Below, one piece after another: positions 11,283 to 20,021 of a stretch of 20,021 nucleotides of DNA. The translations under genes were made by a program, and so were the position numbers. This stretch comes from DASRDU01 sp035560235 (lineage in GTDB: Bacteria > Acidobacteriota > Blastocatellia > RBC074), in NCBI GenBank assembly GCA_035560235.1, contig DATMAG010000122.1, forward strand, positions 1-20,021, given 5' to 3'. The notes beneath the pieces were generated by a model, which saw only the letters and a list, made by a program, of their open reading frames with translations, did not search any database and was not told the DNA's origin. Each line of letters begins with the position of its first letter. The first letter of the stretch is position 1.

Positions 11283-12056
11283 TTACTCCGGCGTCACGTA
11301 AGCCGCCGTAATCCCTCCGTCAACCAGAAACTCTGTTCCGGTCACATACGACGATTCATCCGAAGCCAGATAGAGCGCGGCGTATGCAATCTCCTTCGCT
11401 TCGCCAAACCTGCCCATCGGGATGTGCACGAGGCGGCGCTGTTTTTTCTCGTCGGTGTTGAGATAGCTCATCAGCAGTTCGGTTCTGAGCGGCCCCGGAC
11501 AGAGCGCGTTGACGCGAATGTTTTCGCGGGCGTGAATGACTGCGAGTTCGCGCGTCATCGAAAGCACTGCGCCCTTGCTCGCCGTGTAAGCAATCTGCGG
11601 CGTCGCCGCGCCGAGCAGCGCCACGAACGATGCCGTGTTGATGATCGAACCGCCGCCTGCGCGCCGCAGCGCCGGAATGCCGTATTTACAGCCGAAAAAG
11701 ACGCCTTTCGCGTTGATGTTCATTGTCTGATCCCAGATCGCTTCTTCGGTTGTCACGGCGTTGTCGTCGCTGTGGTGCATGATTCCGGCATTATTGAAAA
11801 GCACGTTCAGGCGACCGAATTCCTTTTCAGCCACCGCGACCATCAGTTCGCAGTCAGCCGCTTTTGAAACATCGGCGTGAACGTAAACGGCGCGGCCATC
11901 ATTTTTTCTGACCATTTCAACGGTTTCGTGGCCGCCTTCGTCATTGACATCAGCGACCACGACCGCTGCGCCTTCGGCAGCAAAGAGCAGCGCCGATTCG
12001 CGGCCAATGCCGCTGCCCGCGCCGGTGATGAGTGCAACCTTGTCTTTCAGTCTCAT
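11283..12056 (-). CDS. Short-chain dehydrogenase/reductase (SDR)
   Basis: 257 residues, classical SDR length. The NAD(P)-binding TGAGSGIG motif is at 11-18, an Asp (36) after the second strand favours NAD over NADP, and NNAG is at 88-91. The catalytic residues are Ser143, Tyr157 and Lys161 (YTASK), and the C-terminus has the common VTGTEFLVDGG. It should interconvert an alcohol and a carbonyl. It lies 48 bp after the NRPS-like gene and 8 bp before the aldehyde dehydrogenase. The pair suggests stepwise alcohol to aldehyde to acid oxidation. It could instead be a ketoacyl-reductase-like enzyme acting on the NRPS product; the sequence alone does not decide. Confidence 0.93.
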   Translation of the reverse strand: MRLKDKVALITGAGSGIGRESALLFAAEGAAVVVADVNDEGGHETVEMVRKNDGRAVYVHADVSKAADCELMVAVAEKEFGRLNVLFNNAGIMHHSDDNAVTTEEAIWDQTMNINAKGVFFGCKYGIPALRRAGGGSIINTASFVALLGAATPQIAYTASKGAVLSMTRELAVIHARENIRVNALCPGPLRTELLMSYLNTDEKKQRRLVHIPMGRFGEAKEIAYAALYLASDESSYVTGTEFLVDGGITAAYVTPE

Positions 12057-12104
12057 GTTTATCGTGAACCTTTCGTGTATTCAGAGCGGATTGGCGACTG
12101 TGTG

Positions 12105-15100
12105 TCAGCAACTCCCGGCTGTCTCTGCCTGCCTGTTCTGTTCAGTGCGGGTGAGCGGGCGCGTCGGGCATCCGGCATAGAATCGTCCGGGCAGCAGGCT
12201 TTCGCGTTTCATCACGACGCTGTGCGGCGCGACCTGCGTCTGTTTGCCGATGTCCGCGCCGTAAAGCAGCACGGCATTCTGCCCGACCGTGGCGTGCCGT
12301 CGAATGTGAACGTGATCTATCTTGAGCACGCGGTCTTCAAAGGTGTGCGCCTGGAACTGACAGCTTACGGTGGTGTAATCTTCAAAATGCAGCATGTCGG
12401 GATCAACGACCTGCGTGAAGCCGCGTCCGAGCAGCACGCCGCGCCCGATCTCCATGCCGGTTGCGCGCAGGTACCACGCCAGCAGCAGCGTGCCTTCGAG
12501 CGGCATCAGCACCGGACTCGCAAAGAAGGCCCACGCGACATACAGAAAGTCCCAGCGGCTCGTCCAGCACGACCAGAGCGGATGTGTGCCGGGCCGCACG
12601 CGTCCAAGCAGTCCCCACTTGAGCGCCAGCACCAGCAGGCAGAAGAATCCGGCCACGCCGAGACTCGCTGCGGGGACGACTGCCAGCCTGAATGTGGGCC
12701 GCGAAACCAGCCTTTCACCGACGATCAGCAGGCGATACCAGACCGGCAGCACCAGCACAGGCACGACCGGCAGGCCGAAGCGCAGCAGTTCCCAGAAGAC
12801 GCGGTTGAGCCAGCGAATCGGTGACGGATCGTGCGTCAGGCTGCGGTCGCATTCGATGACTTCGCGGCGCGGCAGCTCAAAGGGCGGGTGGCCGAACCAC
12901 GATGAACCAGGCCGGATTATTTTGTCGTCGGCGGCAGTGCTGACGCCGATCAGAATGTCATCCGGCAGTTGCTGAGCTGACGGGATGACAACGTGATTGC
13001 CCAGGAATGTGTTTGTGCCGAGGCGCGTCGGACTCAGCGTCACCGTGCCGCGATGCACGACCGGGCCGCCCAGATATATGCCGTCAGCGAAAAATGTTTC
13101 AGCGCCGATTTCGATGTGCTCAGGAATCACGTCGGTGATCGTGCTGATTTCAGAGCCGCGCCCGATCTTCATTCCGGCCAGTCGCAGCCACACCGGCCAC
13201 ATCAGCGTGCCGCTCAGCCAGTCATTCGCTGACTGCACGATCTGTGTCTTGAGCCACACGCGCACATACGCCGGACTCCAGCGACTGATGACGCCTGTCG
13301 GCACGCGGCCCAGCGCGCGCATCGTCCACGCTTCAAGCAGCAGCGTGAGCGGCACGGGCAGCACTACGTAAAGCAGCGCCGCCAGCACGAGCGCCGCATT
13401 GAATGACGGCAGCGCCAGCCAGTCGAGCGCGGCTTCAGCGTCAATTCCGTAAACGACCGCCAGGATGACGACCGGCAGTTCAAAGGGCAGTGCCAGCAGC
13501 ACCGCCAGCCCGAAGCGCGCCAGCAGCGTCACGACACCGTGACTGAAGGGTGAAAGCGTGCGTTCACTTTCAGTCAGTGCGGGACGCGGCGGCGACGCTC
13601 CCGCATACGCAGCCGGAACGCCATCCCACATTTCGCCGCGCGGAATGCGCTCGCCATCAGCGAGCGATGAAAGCGAAGTCAGACAAGCATCGGGTTCGAG
13701 GACACAGCGCTGACCTACACCGGCGCGAATGCCGAGCGTGCTGCCCGCGCCGATGCTGATCGGGCCGACCAGAATGTCGCCGTCAACCAGATCAATCAAT
13801 CGCAGCGCCGCATCCTGACTGAGCGTCACGTCATCGCCAATCTCCAGCAGATCCCAGCCGCCTTCGCGGAGGATGACGCCGCGATGAATATGCACGCGAT
13901 CACCGATGCGCGCGCCCAAAGCCCGCAGCGCGTGGTTGAAAAAAACAGTGCCTTCAAGCAGCGTCCACGGAATGAGGCGCACCGCCTGCTGCACCATCCA
14001 GTTGCGCACATAAAAGCTGCCCCAGGCCGGAGCGCGCAGCGGCTCGTAAGTTCCGATCAGCGCCTTCTTCACCAGCACCGCGAACCCGACCGAGAGCGGC
14101 GTGTAAACCAGCAGTGCGGCCAGGATGATGACCGGCGAGAGCAGAAAGAGCGGGATCAGACCGAGTTTTTCAATCAGGTAAGGAACTGCGTCAAAGGCCG
14201 CGAAGTAAGCAAGCGTCGCCCCGGCCACCAGTTCAATCAGCAGCCAGAGCGTCTGCACCAGCGTCGCCAGCACCGGGCGGCCTTTGGGTTTGTGTGTGTC
14301 CACTTCAATGATCTGCGCCACATCCGCTTCAGAATGGGCGCGCGTGGCGAGTTGCGCGATGGTGCGCGTTTCATAAATATCACGCGCATCCACAAAGGCT
14401 GTGACCGGATCATCGCGCAGCACTGAAACCAGCATCGCCGCGTGCAGCGAGTCGCCGCCGAGATCGTTGAAGAAATCATCTTCCACTGAAACCGGCTGCG
14501 ACAGATTCAGCACGCGCTCGACGGCCCTGGCCAGCCGCGATTCCATGTCATTGCGCGGCGCAACGAATGGCCTGTCGCTTTCGCGCTCCTGCGGTTCAAG
14601 CACGGGCAGCGCCCGGCGATTGAGCTTGCCGCTCACGGTTGTCGGCAGCGCGTCAATCAGCGCAAAGCGATTGGGCACCATATAACCCGGCAGCACGGCG
14701 CGCAGCGAGGCTTTCAAATCCTCAAACGACAAAGCGGTTTCTTCTTCAGGCACGATGAAGGCAACAAGTCCCTGCTGTGCGCCTTCGCCCTGCACGCAGC
14801 AGGCGGCTTCGCGCACGCCCGCGCACTCGGCCAGCCGCGCTTCGATGGCTTCGAGTTCAATCCGGTAGCCGCGCAGCTTGACCTGCGCGTCAATGCGCCC
14901 GTGAAAGATGATGTTGCCATCGGGCGCGCGTTCGACCAGATCGCCCGTGCGATAAATGCGCCCGAAGCGCGGATGCACAGGGAATTTCTGCGCTGTCAGT
15001 TCAGGCCGGTTGCGATAGCCGCGCGCCAGACCGATGCCGCCCAGGCACAGTTCGCCCGGCTGACCGTCAGGAACTTCTTCCAGATTTTCATCGAGAATCC

Positions 15101-16157
15101 ACGCCTGCAATCCGCGAATGGGTCTGCCAATCGTGATCGCATCGCCCGGTCTGATTGTGGTGTGCGTCGCGGTGACGGTGCATTCGGTTGGCCCGTAGCC
15201 GTTGACCAGCCGCCGCCCTTCGGCCCAGCGGTCGGCAATGTCCTGCGGCAGAGCTTCGCCGCCGACATAGAGAAATGAAAGTTCAGGCAGCTCCCTGACC
15301 GGATCGTGACATCCGAGCGTGCGCAGCAGCGTCGGCGGCGGGCAGAGCAGCGTGATGCGTTCGCGCCGCAGCCAGGGAACCAGATCAGGCCCCAGGCGCA
15401 CAGTCTCTTCATCCATCACCACGAGCGTTGCGCCTGCGCCGAAGGCGAACCAGATTTCCTCAACCGATGAATCATACGAGGGCGATGAATTCTGCGAGAC
15501 GCGATCTTCGGGCGTGAGTCCGAACTCCTGCCGGTCGTATTCAACCAGATTGACGATGCCGCGATGTTCGATCATCACGCCTTTGGGGCGCCCCGTCGTG
15601 CCCGAGGTGTAGATGATGTAAGCCAGGCTTTCAGGCGTCAGCCATTCAGGATTTGGAACAGGCGCGGGCGTGCCCTGACTGCGCGCTGCGGCGACCACTT
15701 CAGCGAGATCGAAGACGCGGCCCGGCAGCCAGCCAGCGCGCCGCGCGCGTTCGACTCCGGCGCGGTCAGTGAGCAGCGCGACGGCATCCGAGTCGGCCAG
15801 AATGTCGCGCACCTGTTCATCGGGAAAGGCGCGATCAATGCAGGTATAAGCCGCTCCGGCCTTCAGCACGCCGAGCTGTCCGCTGTAAAGATATTCGCTG
15901 CCGCGCGAGAGCAGCATCGCCACGACGCATTCGCCGCTGACATATGCGCGCAAAAAGGCGGCGATGGCATCAGCCTGCGCGCCGAGTTCGGCATAGGTCA
16001 GCCGTCGCCGTTCGGGCCGCCCGATGCCCGGTGGAATGTCGAGCGCCAGCCGTTCCGGCCACTGCCGGACGGTCTGATCAAAAATCTGGTGCAGGAAAGC
16101 GGGAGCGACAGCAGTATGAGTCGCGGGGAGAATGTTGGGGTGAGCAAACTGGCTCAT
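12105..16157 (-). CDS. Single-module membrane NRPS, epsilon-poly-lysine-synthetase-like
   Basis: 1350 residues. Adenylation domain (about 20-520): YTSGTTGRPKGV (183-194), YGPTE (321-325), YRTGD (402-406) and catalytic Lys511 in SGKLNRR. Carrier domain (about 535-605) with phosphopantetheine Ser570 in LGGDS. Then membrane segments (about 630-700, 870-945, 1120-1185) alternate with three soluble domains (about 735-860, 980-1100, 1220-1335) rich in left-handed-beta-helix hexapeptide-like repeats. This is the layout and length of Pls, which joins lysine into epsilon-poly-lysine, and matches the NRPS terminal domain of unknown function. There is no classical condensation or thioesterase domain. 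Pocket residues aligned by eye to GrsA read D229, S230, E233, T276, Y297, G299, G320, V328, T329, K511: Asp for the amino group and an acidic residue that would suit a basic side chain. Product unknown; probably an amino-acid polymer or amide made at the membrane. It sits between a gamma-glutamyl ligase gene and a dehydrogenase pair. Confidence 0.9.
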   Translation of the reverse strand: MSQFAHPNILPATHTAVAPAFLHQIFDQTVRQWPERLALDIPPGIGRPERRRLTYAELGAQADAIAAFLRAYVSGECVVAMLLSRGSEYLYSGQLGVLKAGAAYTCIDRAFPDEQVRDILADSDAVALLTDRAGVERARRAGWLPGRVFDLAEVVAAARSQGTPAPVPNPEWLTPESLAYIIYTSGTTGRPKGVMIEHRGIVNLVEYDRQEFGLTPEDRVSQNSSPSYDSSVEEIWFAFGAGATLVVMDEETVRLGPDLVPWLRRERITLLCPPPTLLRTLGCHDPVRELPELSFLYVGGEALPQDIADRWAEGRRLVNGYGPTECTVTATHTTIRPGDAITIGRPIRGLQAWILDENLEEVPDGQPGELCLGGIGLARGYRNRPELTAQKFPVHPRFGRIYRTGDLVERAPDGNIIFHGRIDAQVKLRGYRIELEAIEARLAECAGVREAACCVQGEGAQQGLVAFIVPEEETALSFEDLKASLRAVLPGYMVPNRFALIDALPTTVSGKLNRRALPVLEPQERESDRPFVAPRNDMESRLARAVERVLNLSQPVSVEDDFFNDLGGDSLHAAMLVSVLRDDPVTAFVDARDIYETRTIAQLATRAHSEADVAQIIEVDTHKPKGRPVLATLVQTLWLLIELVAGATLAYFAAFDAVPYLIEKLGLIPLFLLSPVIILAALLVYTPLSVGFAVLVKKALIGTYEPLRAPAWGSFYVRNWMVQQAVRLIPWTLLEGTVFFNHALRALGARIGDRVHIHRGVILREGGWDLLEIGDDVTLSQDAALRLIDLVDGDILVGPISIGAGSTLGIRAGVGQRCVLEPDACLTSLSSLADGERIPRGEMWDGVPAAYAGASPPRPALTESERTLSPFSHGVVTLLARFGLAVLLALPFELPVVILAVVYGIDAEAALDWLALPSFNAALVLAALLYVVLPVPLTLLLEAWTMRALGRVPTGVISRWSPAYVRVWLKTQIVQSANDWLSGTLMWPVWLRLAGMKIGRGSEISTITDVIPEHIEIGAETFFADGIYLGGPVVHRGTVTLSPTRLGTNTFLGNHVVIPSAQQLPDDILIGVSTAADDKIIRPGSSWFGHPPFELPRREVIECDRSLTHDPSPIRWLNRVFWELLRFGLPVVPVLVLPVWYRLLIVGERLVSRPTFRLAVVPAASLGVAGFFCLLVLALKWGLLGRVRPGTHPLWSCWTSRWDFLYVAWAFFASPVLMPLEGTLLLAWYLRATGMEIGRGVLLGRGFTQVVDPDMLHFEDYTTVSCQFQAHTFEDRVLKIDHVHIRRHATVGQNAVLLYGADIGKQTQVAPHSVVMKRESLLPGRFYAGCPTRPLTRTEQNRQAETAGSC

Positions 16158-16295
16158 GACAAATTTCAGGACCTCTGCTTCTGTGATGGAATCGGTACGG
16201 CGGTTTTGCCGCGACAGCGCCGGACGTAATCATAACTGGTCGCGCGACTCAACAAGGGGAACATAGTGTATCAGCCCTGCGCCATTTCGCGGAAA

Positions 16296-17681
16296 TCAGA
16301 TGCGCTCAAAATATCTGCGCCGCTCCCAGTCGGTCACCGCTGAATTGAAAGCTGCCTGTTCCGTGCGGAAGAAATGCGCGTAATGTTCGACCACATCTTC
16401 ACCAAATGAACGCTGCGCAAACTCGCTCGCCGCAAATTTATCCGTCGCTTCGGCCAGGGTGTAAGGCACGCGCGGCAGATGGCGCGCCGCGTAAATATCG
16501 CCGGTGAAACATTCCGGCGGTTCGATTTTATTTCTGATGCCATCCAGCCCCGAAGCCAGCGCTGCGGCGTAGGCCAGATACGGATTGCAGTCAGCGCCGG
16601 GAATGCGGCATTCAATACGCAGGCTCTCGCCGTGACCGACCACGCGAAAACCGCCCGTGCGATTGTCATAACTCCAGGCCAGTCGCGTCGGCGCCCACGA
16701 TGCGTCAACGTAGCGTTTGTATGAATTGACCGTCGGCGCATAAAACGGCATCACATCCGGCACGTGCGCCATCCAGCCGCCCAGAAACCAGCGGAATTCA
16801 TCCGAGCATCTGACCGGGCCGAATTCATTCTCACCGGCAAAAAGATTGCGGCCATCGCGCCACAGACTGAAATGAATGTGACAGCTCGAACCGGCGCGGT
16901 CGGCGGCGAACTTGGCCATAAAGGTCACGCTCAGGCCCATCTGATCGGCCACTTCCTTCAGGCACTGTTTGTAAACCACGTGCCGGTCGGCCATCTCCAG
17001 CGCTTCAGCGTAACGAATGTTGAGTTCGTGCTGACCGAGGCCCCATTCGCCCTTTGAATTTTCGACCGGCACGCCCGAATGCTTCAGATGATGCCGCACC
17101 GCTGCAGTGTAGGCTTCAGTGCGCGTGCCCTGCAGGATGTGATAATCCTCCAGATACCACCCGGCAGGTTCAAGATGACGAAAGCCCGCGGTCGCGGCTT
17201 CGCGGTAGCTGTTCTGAAAGAGATAGTATTCAAGTTCAGACGCGGCAAAGCTCTCAAAGCCTCTCGCCTGCGCGGCGTCAAGCTGCCGTCGCAGAATCGA
17301 ACGCGGCGCAACGGAAACAGGCTCGTGCGTCCTTTCGCTGCGGACATCGCACAGCACGAGCGCCGTTTTCTCAAGCCAGCTTGCCACGCGCAGCGTCGTC
17401 AGATCGGGCACGAGATGAAAATCACCATAACCCAGTTCCCAGTTGGCGAATTTGTAACCCGGCACCGGCTCCATCTCCATATCGGTCGTCAGCAGATAAT
17501 CGCACCCGTGTGTGCCGTGAGTGACGGTGTCCTCGACAAACATTTCGGCGTCGTATCGCTTGCCGCACATTCGCCCGTAATGATCGGTGAACGCGACAAT
17601 GACGGTTTCAATCTCTTCCTCTGCGACCATCTCGCGCAACTGATCGAGCGTCAGCATTCCTCTGATTGCTTTGCGACTCAA
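16296..17681 (-). CDS. Glutamine-synthetase-family gamma-glutamyl-amine ligase
   Basis: 461 residues. ATP-dependent ligase joining the gamma-carboxyl of glutamate to an amine. Family features: metal-binding Glu149 (SELEYYLF), Glu219 (GLGQHELN), His268 (GSSCHIHFSL), and the arginine-rich C-terminal NRTGGFRVV and RIECRIPGADCNPYLA. The DGSS loop that holds ammonium in true glutamine synthetase is replaced by FTDHYGRMCGKRYD (31-44), so a larger amine is the likely substrate, as in PuuA, GlnA3/GlnA4-type polyamine or ethanolamine ligases and IpuC. The start is a TTG: GGAGGT lies five bases before it, while the first internal ATG (residue 9) has its purine run touching the codon. It lies between an APC permease (69 bp upstream) and the NRPS-like gene (138 bp downstream), which suggests the amine is imported by the permease. 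Confidence 0.9.
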   Translation of the reverse strand: MSRKAIRGMLTLDQLREMVAEEEIETVIVAFTDHYGRMCGKRYDAEMFVEDTVTHGTHGCDYLLTTDMEMEPVPGYKFANWELGYGDFHLVPDLTTLRVASWLEKTALVLCDVRSERTHEPVSVAPRSILRRQLDAAQARGFESFAASELEYYLFQNSYREAATAGFRHLEPAGWYLEDYHILQGTRTEAYTAAVRHHLKHSGVPVENSKGEWGLGQHELNIRYAEALEMADRHVVYKQCLKEVADQMGLSVTFMAKFAADRAGSSCHIHFSLWRDGRNLFAGENEFGPVRCSDEFRWFLGGWMAHVPDVMPFYAPTVNSYKRYVDASWAPTRLAWSYDNRTGGFRVVGHGESLRIECRIPGADCNPYLAYAAALASGLDGIRNKIEPPECFTGDIYAARHLPRVPYTLAEATDKFAASEFAQRSFGEDVVEHYAHFFRTEQAAFNSAVTDWERRRYFERI

Positions 17682-17686
17682 GGCAG

Positions 17687-17692
17687 ACCTCC
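17687..17692 (-). promoter_or_regulatory. Shine-Dalgarno site fixing a TTG start
   Basis: GGAGGT on the minus strand, five bases from the TTG at 17679-17681, decides the start of the glutamine-synthetase-like gene against the internal ATG. Confidence 0.75.
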
Positions 17693-17750
17693 GGGATTGA
17701 TAAAGAGAGCGCGGAACACGCGGAAAACAACGGCACAGGCGAAACCAGCT

Positions 17751-19262
<1,512 letters not shown>

Positions 19263-19624
19263 AGCTCCTTGCCGCCTTTCGGTAATGTAGTCACGCAATG
19301 GCAATCGGGCCGGACTGGTCTTTCCCCAGGCTTCCTGCTATGCTGCGCCCGCTGTAACACAGGCTTCAGTTTCATCGCGCAATTCAGTAACTTCAGAACA
19401 TGGTTTTTCGGTCGAGTCCGTCAACGCTCATACGGGCTGGCGCAGGATTCTATGTTTCCACTTCCGGCGCGTCAATCAGCAGCCCGGCAAAGCAGCACAA
19501 CTTCAGCAGCAGATTTAAGAGTCACCTGAGATAAACCTGACATCATCTGAAGACCAGTCCGGTATGCTGGCCTCACCTGCATGCGGTATTACCACAGACA
19601 ATCATCACCTGAAGGAGGAATCGT
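19263..19624. other. Divergent intergenic region between permease and receptor genes
   Basis: 362 bases between the permease start (minus) and the receptor start (plus). It must hold promoters for both, but no pair of boxes with correct spacing stands out. The best receptor-side candidate, CTGACA then TATGCT near 19537-19568, has a 20-base spacer. An open frame at 19269-19529 has no ribosome site and unconvincing composition. No RNA gene or repeat was seen. Confidence 0.5.
19612..19618 (+). promoter_or_regulatory. Strong Shine-Dalgarno site for the receptor gene
   Basis: AAGGAGG, six bases before the ATG at 19625; the best ribosome site in the window, suggesting high expression of the receptor. 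Confidence 0.8.
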
Positions 19625-20021
19625 ATGTTCGGCGGAAACCTGAACAAGCAGCGACGGGGAACCTGCCTGCTTCTCGTCACTGTCTTTCTGCTCACCTGCT
19701 CACTTGCCAGCCCGGCACAATCAACCTTTGGCACCATCACCGGCACGGTCACTGACCCGACCGGAGCGCTGCTGCCTGGCGCAACAGTCGTCGTAACCAG
19801 CAAAACCACGCAGCTTCCCCGCACCGTGACGACCAATGCCGAAGGCATTTTTCTGGTCGCCAATCTCGATCCGGGCATCTACAGCATCGAAGTCAAAGCC
19901 AGCGGGTTTGCCAGTTCAGTGAATACGGTTGAACTGCTCGCGCGCCAGATTCTGCGCATTGACGTAAGGATGGAAACGGCAGCGACCACCGAACGCATTG
20001 ATGTGGTCGCGCAAAGCGCCA
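19625..20021 (+). CDS. Oar-like TonB-dependent receptor, N-terminal part, cut by window edge
   Basis: The first 132 codons are in the window and the frame is open to the edge. Residues 1-32 are a signal peptide (NKQRR, hydrophobic core 14-28, cut near SPAQS). Residues about 34-118 form a carboxypeptidase-regulatory-like beta-sandwich: GTITGTVTDPTGALLPGATV (36-55), TTNAEGIFLVANLDPGIYSI (69-88), KASGFASS (91-98). This opening is shared by the very large outer-membrane Oar/SusC-like receptors that are numerous in Acidobacteria, normally followed by a plug and a beta-barrel of roughly 900-1000 further residues outside this window. The segment TTERIDVVAQSA (121-132) matches the usual lead-in to the plug. 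Substrate is unknown; uptake of large nutrients is usual for the family. It is transcribed divergently from the permease operon, so a functional link is possible but not shown. Confidence 0.88.
   Translation, partial: MFGGNLNKQRRGTCLLLVTVFLLTCSLASPAQSTFGTITGTVTDPTGALLPGATVVVTSKTTQLPRTVTTNAEGIFLVANLDPGIYSIEVKASGFASSVNTVELLARQILRIDVRMETAATTERIDVVAQSA

Noticed and set aside
10198..11301. Long + strand frame opposite the aldehyde dehydrogenase
   Set aside because: Shadow of the real gene on the other strand; the ALDH motifs are unambiguous.
16229..16255. Possible internal promoter ahead of the NRPS-like gene (TTGTTG and TATGAT, minus strand)
   Set aside because: The -10 box is good, but the spacer is only 15 bases and the -35 box is weak.
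19269..19529. 86-codon open frame on the + strand upstream of the receptor
   Set aside because: No ribosome site, no recognisable motif, odd residue composition, and it occupies the divergent control region.
19537..19568. Possible promoter for the receptor gene (CTGACA and TATGCT)
   Set aside because: The spacer is 20 bases, too long for a normal sigma-70 promoter.
19625..19720. Twin-arginine signal in the receptor (QRR before the hydrophobic stretch)
   Set aside because: The residues after RR do not fit the SRRxFLK pattern, and outer-membrane receptors use Sec.

Overview
The window is about 20 kb of GC-rich, densely coded bacterial chromosome. Two protein types point to an acidobacterium, perhaps of the Blastocatellia group: the VWFA-related secreted protein at 7277-8221, and the carboxypeptidase-regulatory/TonB-receptor start at the right edge. 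This placement is inferred from protein families, not from a marker gene. No tRNA, rRNA, CRISPR array, transposase or prophage gene was seen.

Left part, + strand (1-5357): a membrane histidine kinase that runs off the left edge, overlapped by its sigma-54-dependent response regulator, then a secreted PIG-L/LmbE-type deacetylase with extra C-terminal domains. Middle, - strand (5440-9598): tatC with an unusually long first periplasmic loop, a tatA/tatB gene with a good sigma-70 promoter, a VWFA-related secreted protein, a small secreted coiled-coil protein, and a class I glutamine amidotransferase.

Right part, - strand (9877-19262), in order of transcription: APC-family amine/amino-acid permease, glutamine-synthetase-like gamma-glutamyl ligase, a 1350-residue single-module membrane NRPS, a short-chain dehydrogenase and an aldehyde dehydrogenase. 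Gaps are 8 to 138 bp and all genes face the same way, so one operon is plausible. A 14-bp inverted repeat followed by TTTT lies just after the last gene. The NRPS has the architecture of epsilon-poly-L-lysine synthetase (adenylation, carrier, then three soluble left-handed-beta-helix-like domains set between membrane segments). Its neighbours are what a gamma-glutamylation pathway for an amine or amino alcohol would need: uptake, gamma-glutamyl ligation, alcohol-to-aldehyde-to-acid oxidation, and possibly amide hydrolysis by the nearby amidotransferase. The pairing of these two modules is the most interesting part of the window. Its product is unknown.

A second theme is imperfect intergenic inverted repeats, purine-rich on the 5' arm, between co-directional genes (2534-2657, 6519-6602, 17710-17799). 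Copies or arms reach into coding ends and appear to supply the C-terminal tails of the histidine kinase and the permease. At the right edge a divergent gene begins, encoding an Oar-like TonB-dependent receptor cut off by the window.
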